A stretch of DNA of 64,000 nucleotides, taken from Fuerstiella sp. (lineage in GTDB: Bacteria > Planctomycetota > Planctomycetia > Planctomycetales > Planctomycetaceae). Below, in pieces: positions 46,704 to 55,343 of the stretch; positions within the stretch are counted from its first letter, which is position 1, and each line of letters begins with the position of its first letter. The stretch is taken from assembly GCA_022447225.1 (NCBI GenBank), contig JAKVAZ010000009.1, positions 253,886 through 317,885 of the forward strand, in the 5' to 3' direction. The notes beneath the pieces are model-generated. The model worked only from the letters and a program-made list of their open reading frames with translations, ran no database searches and was not told where the DNA came from. The position numbers were made by a program, and so were the translations under genes.

Positions 46704-49073
46704 TCACCGGCCGTTTTTTTTGCGTCGATTGTCCTTTGACGCCTTGTGCGAGGGTTTGCCACTTCCTTTCGTCCTTCTACTGAAGGGACGCTTGCCGGAT
46801 TTGTCCTTTGGATGTCCGGACTCTTTCTTTCCAAAAGTTCCGCGACGTCGTGATTTCCCACCAGATCGGACTGCACTCCGCCGGGAGGCCTGAGTGTCTT
46901 CGCTATAGAGGCGCAGTCCCAATGGCCGACCAGCAACTCGAACTTTTTGCAGTGCATTCAATACGTGGGCCGGGATTTGTTTCGGCAAATCAATTGTACT
47001 GTATGTCGAATGGATGCGGATATGGCCGATGGCGTCTCCGTCGATTCCACCTTCATTTGCTACGGCGCCAACAATGTTCCCGGGCTTGACTCCATCCTCC
47101 CTGCCAACAGAAACCCGATAGCGATCCATACCAGCTTCACTAGATCCCGATGAAGGAAATCCCTGCGCGGACTGTCGGGAACCCCGGCTGAATTGCGACT
47201 CACGATCATGATCCGGACGACAACCCTGCCGGTCTCTCTTTGCCTGACGCAGTTCATTGACGAAGAACGGACGGCCCTGCTGACCCAGATGAGCCAGTGC
47301 GGCCGCAATCTTGAGCATTGGGATTTCTGACTCTTCAGCGAATTCCTGAATCATTTCTTCGAATACAGAGACATCTTCATTCGCAGCGGCTTCCGTGATT
47401 TTTTGCATGAACCTCTTAACCCGCGTTGCGTTAATATCATCCGCGGTCGGCAGATCGATCACTTCAATCGTTTGCTTGGTCGCTCGTTCAATCTGTCGCA
47501 ATCGACCTCGCTGAGACTTGCTCAGAAAAATGATCGCTTCGCCCTTACGTCCCATTCGTCCGGTCCGTCCAACTCGATGAATATAAGATTCGTTGTCGTT
47601 GGGAGCGTCATAGTTGATCACATGGCTGACTCGAGTCACATCCAGCCCGCGAGCTGCCACATCGGTTGCAACCAGAATGTCCAGTTCGCCCACTTTGAGT
47701 TGTTCGATCGTGCGTTCGCGAACTCGTTGAGGCATGTCACCGTTGAGTGCTACGGTGGACAGCCCTTCACGTTTGAGCTGATCCGCGACAGTGACGGTGG
47801 CGTCTCTGGTCTTGGTGAAGATGATAACGCCGTCGGTTTCTTCTGCCTCAAGAACGCGTTTGAGTGCATCGATCTTGTTGCGAGGAGTTACGAATAGAAC
47901 CCGCTGTCGAATGGAATCAGCAGTCGCCGTTTTCTGCTTGATGGTAACTCGAGCCGGATTGTCGAGGTGCTTTTCGGCGATCGTACGAATCGGTGCTGGC
48001 AGTGTGGCTGAAAACAGAGCAACCTGGCGTTCTTCGGGAGTATGCTCCAGGACGAATTTGACATCATCCAGAAAGCCCATATTGAGCATTTCGTCCGCTT
48101 CGTCGAGTACCAGGCAGCCGAGTTCGCTGAGGTTGAGAGTCCCTCGTTTGATGTGATCAATCACTCGTCCCGGTGTTCCAACAACCACATTGACACCTCG
48201 CTTGAGCTGTCGGAACTGTGAGTCGTAACTCTGGCCACCGTAAATCGTGGTCACTGTAAATCCTGGAAGATACGCACCGTAAGTCGAGAATGATTTCGAG
48301 ACCTGAATGGCCAGCTCACGGGTCGGCGCCAAAACAAGGACTTGAGGGTTACGGGATGCATTCTTGCCAGTGTCGATCAGTGATAGAATTGGCAAAGCAA
48401 ATGCAGCCGTCTTTCCGCTGCCTGTCTGCGATTGAGCGAGGACGTCCTGTCCCGCGAGAACGTGCGGGATAATCTCAGACTGAATCGGAGTTGGCTGCTC
48501 GTAACCAGCATCAATGACAGCCTTGAGCACATATTTGTTGAGTGCGAGAGCTACAAAACCGTTTTCTTCCTTCGTCAACACCGTCTCGACAGCCTTCGAT
48601 CTTGCGGCAGCGGTCGGCTGTAACGACTTCTCTGTACGGTCCACTTGGAGTGACAGGCCAGCAGTGGTCCATGGTGTGCCGGAATCAAGTTTCGTTGTTG
48701 AGGCCACGGACTTAGTCGGTCCGGCGGAATTCACTTTAGCAGCGGCGGATGGTTCGGGTTGAGTCGGGACTGGTAAAACGTTGTCTGAATACGTTTCCGT
48801 CGCCTTTTTTTGGACTGTAGTGTGCGATTCCGGAACGGCTTGAACTCCGGGTTCATTCTCGGCGTGCGCTGGTGTTGAGATTGGCCCGGCTGGTAAGGAC
48901 GGTTTCTCCGGAGCAGATGCTCGTCTTGCCACTGACCGGAAGTCGCGATCTTTGAATGGAACGACGGTTTGCTCGGAAATACTGCTGGGGCTGCTTGAGG
49001 TGGCCTTATCGTTTACGCAGGCGAGCTGCGCAGAGTCAGCAGGCAGCTCTGGTTGAACTGAACCATCAGACAT
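46704..49073 (-). CDS. DEAD-box ATP-dependent RNA helicase (DeaD/CsdA-like)
   Basis: 789 residues. An unusual low-complexity N-terminal extension of about 170 residues (Ser/Pro/Thr/Ala-rich) precedes the helicase core: the Q-motif region ending PTPIQSE (194-200), Walker A AQSQTGSGKT (213-222), DEAD (324-327), SAT (355-357) and HRVGRTGR (499-506). A DbpA-like RNA-binding domain with MDRYRVSVGREDGVKPGNI lies at about 660-745. The last 40 residues are very rich in Lys and Arg. Such enzymes unwind structured RNA in ribosome assembly and mRNA decay, often at low temperature. Start ATG 49073 has GGAAGAA about 6 bases upstream. The N-terminal tail could be a disordered, condensate-forming arm (inference). 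Confidence 0.95.
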   Translation of the reverse strand: MSDGSVQPELPADSAQLACVNDKATSSSPSSISEQTVVPFKDRDFRSVARRASAPEKPSLPAGPISTPAHAENEPGVQAVPESHTTVQKKATETYSDNVLPVPTQPEPSAAAKVNSAGPTKSVASTTKLDSGTPWTTAGLSLQVDRTEKSLQPTAAARSKAVETVLTKEENGFVALALNKYVLKAVIDAGYEQPTPIQSEIIPHVLAGQDVLAQSQTGSGKTAAFALPILSLIDTGKNASRNPQVLVLAPTRELAIQVSKSFSTYGAYLPGFTVTTIYGGQSYDSQFRQLKRGVNVVVGTPGRVIDHIKRGTLNLSELGCLVLDEADEMLNMGFLDDVKFVLEHTPEERQVALFSATLPAPIRTIAEKHLDNPARVTIKQKTATADSIRQRVLFVTPRNKIDALKRVLEAEETDGVIIFTKTRDATVTVADQLKREGLSTVALNGDMPQRVRERTIEQLKVGELDILVATDVAARGLDVTRVSHVINYDAPNDNESYIHRVGRTGRMGRKGEAIIFLSKSQRGRLRQIERATKQTIEVIDLPTADDINATRVKRFMQKITEAAANEDVSVFEEMIQEFAEESEIPMLKIAAALAHLGQQGRPFFVNELRQAKRDRQGCRPDHDRESQFSRGSRQSAQGFPSSGSSEAGMDRYRVSVGREDGVKPGNIVGAVANEGGIDGDAIGHIRIHSTYSTIDLPKQIPAHVLNALQKVRVAGRPLGLRLYSEDTQASRRSAVRSGGKSRRRGTFGKKESGHPKDKSGKRPFSRRTKGSGKPSHKASKDNRRKKNGR

Positions 49074-49799
49074 TGAATTTCTTCCGACAGACGGGTAAGC
49101 ACCGCATTTTTTTCAAACAACGGTGGCCCTGGCGTGAGCGACACGAGCGACTGCAATTAACGCACGGTTCGACATCTGAGAAACACAGAAAGCGACGCTC
49201 CTTCGTTCTCTGTTTCGGTGCGGTGTGTCCCTGGAATACGCCGGGAAACCGAACTTAAGAACTATCGCTTTTGAGCCCGCCGGGAATGATTTGCAGCGTG
49301 TCGCAGTTCCTGCGTCGACCTGCTGGCGGAATCAAATCGAAGCTGTACCAACTTCGAAGACTCATTCCACGATAGAGTAACTATGCCAGTTGGTCATACC
49401 ACAGGAGATCCAGGGAATTGTTCAACATCCGGGAATCAGGAATCAAAATAGGTAACTCAGCGCAAGTTTTCCGGACCGAATGCTGTTACCAGCTGGACAG
49501 GACACCGCGACCATATTCGCGTTCAATTCACAGACAACGGACAATCCTGTCACCTGTGCAGGAAGACATCTACCATCGATGGCATACATACCAATGGAAC
49601 TGCAGGAGACCGCCGTCGCAGGGCCGGTCGGCTTCCACGAGGACTGACCTCGTCATTTTCACCGGTGACATCAGCGAAACGATTGCAGGACGAGAATCAC
49701 AATTTACAGTGTGTGTCCTGCCGTCCAACGCGGAGGAAGCGAATCCTCCCGATGCACGTTACTAACCGGAAATTCAGCAAAGACAAAGAGGAAATCACC
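49074..49799. other. Divergent spacer between the helicase and purE
   Basis: 726 bases. It contains open frames such as 49418-49765 plus, but without ribosome sites or protein-like patterns. The frame opened at 49665 runs into purE, but the purE protein itself clearly begins at GTG 49800. A long 5' leader of the helicase mRNA could lie here, as is common for cold-induced helicases. No fold was recognised. Confidence 0.45.
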
Positions 49800-50291
49800 G
49801 TGACAGACAAACAACCATTAGTCGGCGTCCTCATGGGCAGTAAATCGGACTGGGACACAATGCAGCATTGCCGCGATACCCTGCAAAAATTCGGGATTCC
49901 GCATGAGTGCCGCGTGCTGTCTGCTCACCGCACACCTGAACAAACGGCGGATTTCATCCAAAGTGGTGAAAAGAACGGAATGAAAGTGTTCATTGCCGCC
50001 GCTGGCGGGGCTGCTCATTTGGCTGGCGTTGTGGCCGCTCACACCGTCCTGCCGGTGCTTGGTGTACCAATGAATGGCTGGGCACTGGATGGAATGGATT
50101 CTCTGCTGGCGACCGTCCAGATGCCACGCGGGATTCCTGTAGGAACACTGGCAATTGGCAAGGCCGGTGCCATTAATGCAGGTTTGCTGGCAGTAAGCAT
50201 CCTGAGTCTCACTGACGACAGTCTGGCGGATAAACTGCGGGACGAACGTAAAGCACAGGCAGACGCCATTCTGGCGACCACACTTGAGTGA
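49800..50291 (+). CDS. purE: N5-carboxyaminoimidazole ribonucleotide mutase
   Basis: A 163-residue class I PurE of purine synthesis, which moves the carboxyl group of N5-CAIR to form CAIR. The family core is complete: GVLMGSKSDWDTM, the active-site SAHRTPE and AAAGGAAHLAGVVAAHT with PVLGVP. The start is GTG 49800 with AGAGGAAA about 8 bases upstream; longer in-frame starts add unconserved residues. purK is not adjacent. It is convergent with the methyltransferase gene, whose stop lies only 5 bases beyond. Confidence 0.95.
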   Translation: MTDKQPLVGVLMGSKSDWDTMQHCRDTLQKFGIPHECRVLSAHRTPEQTADFIQSGEKNGMKVFIAAAGGAAHLAGVVAAHTVLPVLGVPMNGWALDGMDSLLATVQMPRGIPVGTLAIGKAGAINAGLLAVSILSLTDDSLADKLRDERKAQADAILATTLE

Positions 50292-50296
50292 CGAAC

Positions 50297-51088
50297 TTAG
50301 TGCTTCTGTAAAATGAAAACAACGTCTTCTGTGGTCGGGTTGATCTGGATCGGATTTGTGATGTCATAGGCAAAATCGTACTTTTCAGCAATTCTCAGCG
50401 TCGGTACTTTGCTCAACAGTGACTTGAACTGCCTGTGAGTATATGTGCGGTATTCCATGTGATCTTCGATCTGAATGTGTTTCGTGGGTGTGTAGACATC
50501 CAGGACCATGCCCAGCATTTCCATGCGGCGACGTTTGTCGACTCCTTTGGACCACATATACGAATTAATCATCAGGTGACCTCTCCGAGCGATCCAGCTT
50601 TCGTCTTGGATGCGCGCGCCTTTTGTTGGTTCCAGATGAATGCCAAGAATGTAGATACCTCCTTTGCGCAAATTTCGTGCGATGCACTCCAGGTGTGCGA
50701 CGGCTGCCTGTTCGGTAGGCAGATGGCGGAAGCTGTTGATTGTGTTGAATGCCGCGTCCACCCTGCGACCGAGGCGAAATTCAGCCATATCACCTGTAAA
50801 TGCAGTGCAATCGTGGCCAAAACGATCGAATCGGTCATTGCAGTAATCAATCGCTTTGGGATTCAGGTCAATGCCACTGACGGCATAGCCCGCGTTTGCG
50901 AGTTTGATCAGCAAACGTCCTGTTCCGCAGGCTGGTTCAAAAACTCGAGAGACTTTGCTTCGACAATGCTTTTGAAAACAGGCTTCAATGAAATCGAATT
51001 CGGCTTTCCAGTCGGAGCCAAACAGCAGATCGTAGTATCGCGGGTAGTCGTAGATACTGGCTTTAACTTCTTCTCTGAACTCCGACAC
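50297..51088 (-). CDS. Class I SAM-dependent methyltransferase
   Basis: About 263 residues from the chosen start. The Rossmann-like methyltransferase core shows YDYPRYYDLLFG near the start, motif I FEPACGTGRLLIKLA, motif II VSGIDLNPKAIDYC, the acidic DMAEF and AAFNTINSFRHL. The C-terminus carries MEYRTYTHRQFKSLL and an aromatic end (EDVVFILQKH), typical of small-molecule methyltransferases of this group. The substrate is unknown. GTG 51088 sits just before the family similarity; the frame can extend to GTG 51175, adding 29 unconserved, cysteine-containing residues. It follows the DUF4432 gene on the same strand and may be cotranscribed with it. Confidence 0.85.
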   Translation of the reverse strand: MSEFREEVKASIYDYPRYYDLLFGSDWKAEFDFIEACFQKHCRSKVSRVFEPACGTGRLLIKLANAGYAVSGIDLNPKAIDYCNDRFDRFGHDCTAFTGDMAEFRLGRRVDAAFNTINSFRHLPTEQAAVAHLECIARNLRKGGIYILGIHLEPTKGARIQDESWIARRGHLMINSYMWSKGVDKRRRMEMLGMVLDVYTPTKHIQIEDHMEYRTYTHRQFKSLLSKVPTLRIAEKYDFAYDITNPIQINPTTEDVVFILQKH

Positions 51089-51218
51089 AGCAGGCTTTCG
51101 ATGCGGGCCGGCAGCCCTGGGACACGGACAGAACGTTTTACGCAAAATCGACAGGCGACAGTATGACCAATCCACACGGTGACCCGCTGGTCAGGTGTAC
51201 CACGAATCGTCCCTTCGG

Positions 51219-52412
51219 TCATGTGGGAGACAGGTCGGCCACCGGCATCATCTCTGTGTGACAGTCGAAGTTCTTTTGCAGCTGTACAACCTCGTCGATG
51301 AAATGCTGCGTCTGATCCTGCGATTCCGCCACTTCACACTGCAGACTGAATTCGATCGAGTTGCCGGGTTGCAACGTACGTACCCGTCCCATCTCTCGCT
51401 CAAATCCCCGATTGTTCGGCAGGCTGCTGCCAGGTTCGAGTCCACAGCAATAGCCATCTTCAACAGCCTGCGTGTTCTTCCACAGCGTAAAACAGGGCAA
51501 TGTTGATGTGTCGAACCGTAACGCCAAAGATGCGTGACCGTCGGGGTTCCTGAGAACCACCAGTGCCCTGCCCGAGTCATCGCTCAGCGGGGAGACGAAA
51601 TAGACCTGCTCCTCAAATCCTGGAGTCGCCCCGCGGAAGGTTGCCCAGCGGTCAATTCCTTCCGATGCGCGTGAATCACGAGGAGTCACACGGCTCGCAG
51701 CAACATGAACGGACGCCCCCTCACCGAGCAGCGGAGTTCCAAAATTGCAATGATACAGTAATTCAACTTCAGCCGGTGTCCCACCAAGATTGGTAACTGT
51801 ATCCCGAATGGAGAATTGTGAGGAACCTGCCTGGGTAGACAAAACGGAAGTGAGCCTCAACCTGTCTCCAAACACGCTCGTTTCGTCGACGACTCCGATA
51901 ATACTGATGAGCCCGTCTGTGTCGACTTCGACAGAGACCCGGTGTGCCGGAATATTTGCGATTCGACCGTGCAGCGTCAGTAGCTGCTCGCAAACAACGG
52001 TTCCATGCTCATCATACTGCGTATCGGTCCCGGGAGCTCCATGCCATCCCAATCCACAACGGCAAATCAGCTCATTAAAGCCATCGAGCCATCCAATACC
52101 GCCACTGCGGGACTGATCGACAAACGAAGGATGCACCGGAGTCGTGACAGGTGAATTCCACTGGAGTGGAAGCAATCCACATTTTCCCTTCCAGACTCCC
52201 ATACCGCGTGTCGGCAGAACGTATAGCTGCAGGTGTCCATTGTTCAATTGAACCAGATCAATTCCGTCAGATAGACCTCCGTGCATTCGATTCAGGCTGA
52301 CACTCCAGTCATGATCAGCCAGCCTCCCGTTACTCGAATCTGTATCAATGACCGCATCATCAGCGTAGATTCCTTCTCCAACGTCAAGGAGTGTCACGGT
52401 GTAGACTGTCAT
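51219..52412 (-). CDS. Aldose-1-epimerase-like protein (DUF4432)
   Basis: 397 residues with the galactose-mutarotase-like beta-sandwich pattern of the DUF4432 group. Recognisable points are LYVLPTRGMGVWKG, a FNELICRCGLGWHGAP-type segment, LLTLHGRIANIPAH with the conserved histidine, LLYHCNFGTPLLGEG and GLEPGSSLPNNRG. Characterised relatives of the fold interconvert anomers of sugars, but DUF4432 substrates are poorly known. It is cytoplasmic, as no signal peptide is seen. Start ATG 52412 agrees with the family beginning. The methyltransferase gene follows closely downstream. Confidence 0.85.
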   Translation of the reverse strand: MTVYTVTLLDVGEGIYADDAVIDTDSSNGRLADHDWSVSLNRMHGGLSDGIDLVQLNNGHLQLYVLPTRGMGVWKGKCGLLPLQWNSPVTTPVHPSFVDQSRSGGIGWLDGFNELICRCGLGWHGAPGTDTQYDEHGTVVCEQLLTLHGRIANIPAHRVSVEVDTDGLISIIGVVDETSVFGDRLRLTSVLSTQAGSSQFSIRDTVTNLGGTPAEVELLYHCNFGTPLLGEGASVHVAASRVTPRDSRASEGIDRWATFRGATPGFEEQVYFVSPLSDDSGRALVVLRNPDGHASLALRFDTSTLPCFTLWKNTQAVEDGYCCGLEPGSSLPNNRGFEREMGRVRTLQPGNSIEFSLQCEVAESQDQTQHFIDEVVQLQKNFDCHTEMMPVADLSPT

Positions 52413-52786
52413 TTGAAAACTTCCGATTGACGGGGTCTGATCTGCTGAATTCTACGGTGTTGGTTGGAAGCTGCAACAACGGCGATGGAACTCACCCCAC
52501 TGTGAATACCTGATGCAACCTGTCAAGGACGAATATAGCTGCCTGGTTTCCACGGCCCCCTCAAACAGGAATTCCTGGGTGTGCGGCCGGCGAAATGGTT
52601 CGCGTTCTGAATTCGGCCAGACGATGTTCGGACGTTTTATCTCCGTGTGTATCCTGCAGACAGAGCGATGTCCTGCCAAGTTGCACGTTCCATACTTGCC
52701 CGGAACTCTGATTCGTGGGACGATCATCAGGTTCTGTTTGAAATCACCTGCCAGTTCACTCCAGGCCAGCATCCAGGGGCTAATCG
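52413..52786. other. Divergent spacer between the DUF4432 and DUF1559 genes
   Basis: 374 bases that should hold promoters for both flanking genes. No open frame with a ribosome site, no strong hairpin and no repeat were found. Confidence 0.5.
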
Positions 52787-55300
52787 ATGAAGAATTTGCT
52801 GTTGTTTGTAATGGTTACCTTCATGGCCGGTGCAGGCTGTTGGTATGCCATGGCCACACAGCAACCGAGGAGTGCACCAGTTGCGCCTTCCAGTATTGTG
52901 CCAAAGAATACGGTCCTGTTCCTTCAGTTCGACGGTGTGAATACACACCTGCCGGCGATCAAACAAACGGCCAAATGGCATGCTTTTGAAGAATCCGGAC
53001 TTCGAGCACGAGTGTTCGATATCGCGGAAGTTGCGGCATCCCTCGGTGGTCCAAGTGCTGCGACTCTGGCGGGAAAGGCACTGGACAATTTCCATCAATA
53101 CGGAATGTCACTCGGAATCGCAATGACCTCAGAGGACCAACCGTCGGTTCTGAGTCCCTACGGTGTGCTGGTACTCCACGGTGCCGCGGAACTCAAACAC
53201 GACCTGATCTCCATGTTGTCCGAACTGGGCAAATCGATGCGCCTCGACATTAAGACCTATTCAAAATCGGGTCGTCCGATTTCGATTGCGATGCCTTCAA
53301 GGACACCACTGCCGGGCATGGAACTCGCTCTGTGGGAAGAAGAAGAGCATTTGGTCGTCGCGGCAGGAATCAACGCATCAGATCGAGTCATTGCCATACT
53401 CGAAGGGACCGCGCCGAGTGTTGTAGAGAATGATCTCTTTGCCTCAATTCGCGCAGAGAACGTATTCACGGTCAGTCAGCTCGGATGGTTTGATCTGCAA
53501 ACGCTGGTGAAAAGTCTGGAGACACTTCCACTGCCACTTTTACCAAACGGACAGCAGACAGAGATCCACAAAATTCTGGAGGTACTCGGCCTGGTGAATC
53601 TGCAGGCGATCACAATGAGTTCCGGATACCATGGTAAAGCGACGTGGGATCGTGTGAATGTGATCGCACCGGAGCCCCGCAAAGGTCTCCTTGCACTCAT
53701 AAATCAACGCAAGATGACAATCGAAGAACTTCCGCCACTGCCAGCGAATGCCGATACATTTTTTGCCACAACGTTCAATATCGCTGAAGCAGTCGATATC
53801 ACGATTGACACGGTGCGCCGTGGGCTGTCCCTGATGAAACCGCAGGGCCTTAATCAATTCGACCAGGGACTGGAAGGGTTCAATCAGTTACTCGGTGCAC
53901 CACGAGATGTGCTGTCATCCGGACTCGGCGACGTATTCTGCGTGTATTCCGAACCGGGTATGTTGCCGTTGGGCATTTCACCGGTGCTGACCGCCAGTGT
54001 CAGAGATCGCGAGGCCCTCACACGTTCGCTCGATATGTTGTCACAGATACCTCGGGCCGTTCCGAACCTGGAGGGACTGAGAGTCCGGAAGCAGGATAAA
54101 GAGTACGGGACGGTGTACTCGGTCGTCATTCCCAACGTTCCGCTGGCACCAACGATATTGGTGTCGAATGACTGGTTCCTTGCCAGCATGACTCCGGGAG
54201 CGGTTCAGGCTCATATCAAACGCCGAACAGGACGCCTGGCGTCCTGGAAACCAGGCCCCGAACATCAACAGGCCATGTCAGACCTCCCGGCTGATTTCTG
54301 GTCGATTCTGGTTATGGACCCGAGACCCGAATACACGCAGCTGATGAGTTTTGTCCCGATGGGCCTCAGATTTCTGGAGACGACTCTACTGCCCGCACTG
54401 TCGGAACGGTCTGGCGTTCCAGTAACGATGCCGTTTGACATGGACAATATGCCGGTTCCGGAAGAAATCACCGAACCAATGTTTCCGAATGTGAACGTTG
54501 GCTTTACAAATTCATCCGGAGCAACATTATTGTCCCGCAATTCGGTACCTGCGACACCGTTCGGAAGCGTGGGATCAACAGCGGTCGTGCCCATTATGGC
54601 AGCCCTCCTGCTGCCAGCTGTTCAACAGGCACGCGAGGCAGCTCGCCGCACTCAGTCGAAAAACAATCTCAGACAATTGGCACTCGGGATGCACAACTAT
54701 CACGATGCTTACGGAGCTTTTCCTGCTGGTACCGTCAAAAATGAACGGCTGGCCCCTGAGGAACGTCTTGGATGGGCCGTCTCGATTCTGCCGTTCATCG
54801 AGGCCTTGAATGCCTATCGACGGGTCGATATGAAAGCGGGATGGAATGATCAGGACGACGTTGTTTCCCAACTGACTCTTTCTGTTTATCGCAATCCAAG
54901 TATGCCTCGGGACGAAAGCCCTGCCGGAGACCTCGACTATCTGGGTGTCGCCGGAATCGGCCCGAACGCAGCGTCACTTAAGAATCACGATCCGAATGCC
55001 GGAATCTTCGGTTACAACCGCAGGACTCGCATTCGAGACATCACCGACGGAACGTCACATACGATGATGATCGCGGATTCCGTCAAACCGAATCCATACA
55101 CCCAAGGCCATCTTACCATTCGCGGTTTTTCAGAAAAGCCGTACATCAACGGTCCTGACGGAATCGGATCATCGCATTCAGGAGGAATGCAGGCGGCCTT
55201 CGCAGATGGCTCCGTTCGTTTCATATCGGAATCGATTGATCCGACTGTGCTGGAAGCTTTGGCAACCAAAGCCGGCGGAGAAGTCGTGGGACAGTTTTAG
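52787..55300 (+). CDS. DUF1559 protein with long exported N-terminal region
   Basis: 837 residues. A short hydrophobic N-terminus (LLLFVMVTFMAGAGCWYAMA) suggests export or membrane anchoring; an AGC may even be a lipobox. Residues about 40-590 are a large unassigned region. From about 603 the C-terminus is a DUF1559 (SBP_bac_10) domain: LLLPAVQQAREAARR, NNLRQLALGMHNYHDAYGAFP, DGTSHTMMIADS and FADGSVRFIS. Ordinary planctomycete DUF1559 proteins are about 300 residues and begin with a type IV pilin-like methylation motif, which is missing here. Function unknown. Start ATG 52787 has GGGG about 7 bases before it. The DUF1549/DUF1553 gene begins 43 bases after its stop. Confidence 0.85.
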   Translation: MKNLLLFVMVTFMAGAGCWYAMATQQPRSAPVAPSSIVPKNTVLFLQFDGVNTHLPAIKQTAKWHAFEESGLRARVFDIAEVAASLGGPSAATLAGKALDNFHQYGMSLGIAMTSEDQPSVLSPYGVLVLHGAAELKHDLISMLSELGKSMRLDIKTYSKSGRPISIAMPSRTPLPGMELALWEEEEHLVVAAGINASDRVIAILEGTAPSVVENDLFASIRAENVFTVSQLGWFDLQTLVKSLETLPLPLLPNGQQTEIHKILEVLGLVNLQAITMSSGYHGKATWDRVNVIAPEPRKGLLALINQRKMTIEELPPLPANADTFFATTFNIAEAVDITIDTVRRGLSLMKPQGLNQFDQGLEGFNQLLGAPRDVLSSGLGDVFCVYSEPGMLPLGISPVLTASVRDREALTRSLDMLSQIPRAVPNLEGLRVRKQDKEYGTVYSVVIPNVPLAPTILVSNDWFLASMTPGAVQAHIKRRTGRLASWKPGPEHQQAMSDLPADFWSILVMDPRPEYTQLMSFVPMGLRFLETTLLPALSERSGVPVTMPFDMDNMPVPEEITEPMFPNVNVGFTNSSGATLLSRNSVPATPFGSVGSTAVVPIMAALLLPAVQQAREAARRTQSKNNLRQLALGMHNYHDAYGAFPAGTVKNERLAPEERLGWAVSILPFIEALNAYRRVDMKAGWNDQDDVVSQLTLSVYRNPSMPRDESPAGDLDYLGVAGIGPNAASLKNHDPNAGIFGYNRRTRIRDITDGTSHTMMIADSVKPNPYTQGHLTIRGFSEKPYINGPDGIGSSHSGGMQAAFADGSVRFISESIDPTVLEALATKAGGEVVGQF

Positions 55301-55343
55301 AACCGATGTTACTGCCGGGACCAGGGAATTGAATGCTGCACCA

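Noticed and set aside
50435-51166. A 243-codon plus-strand open frame.
   Set aside because: It is antisense to the methyltransferase, whose motifs are unambiguous.
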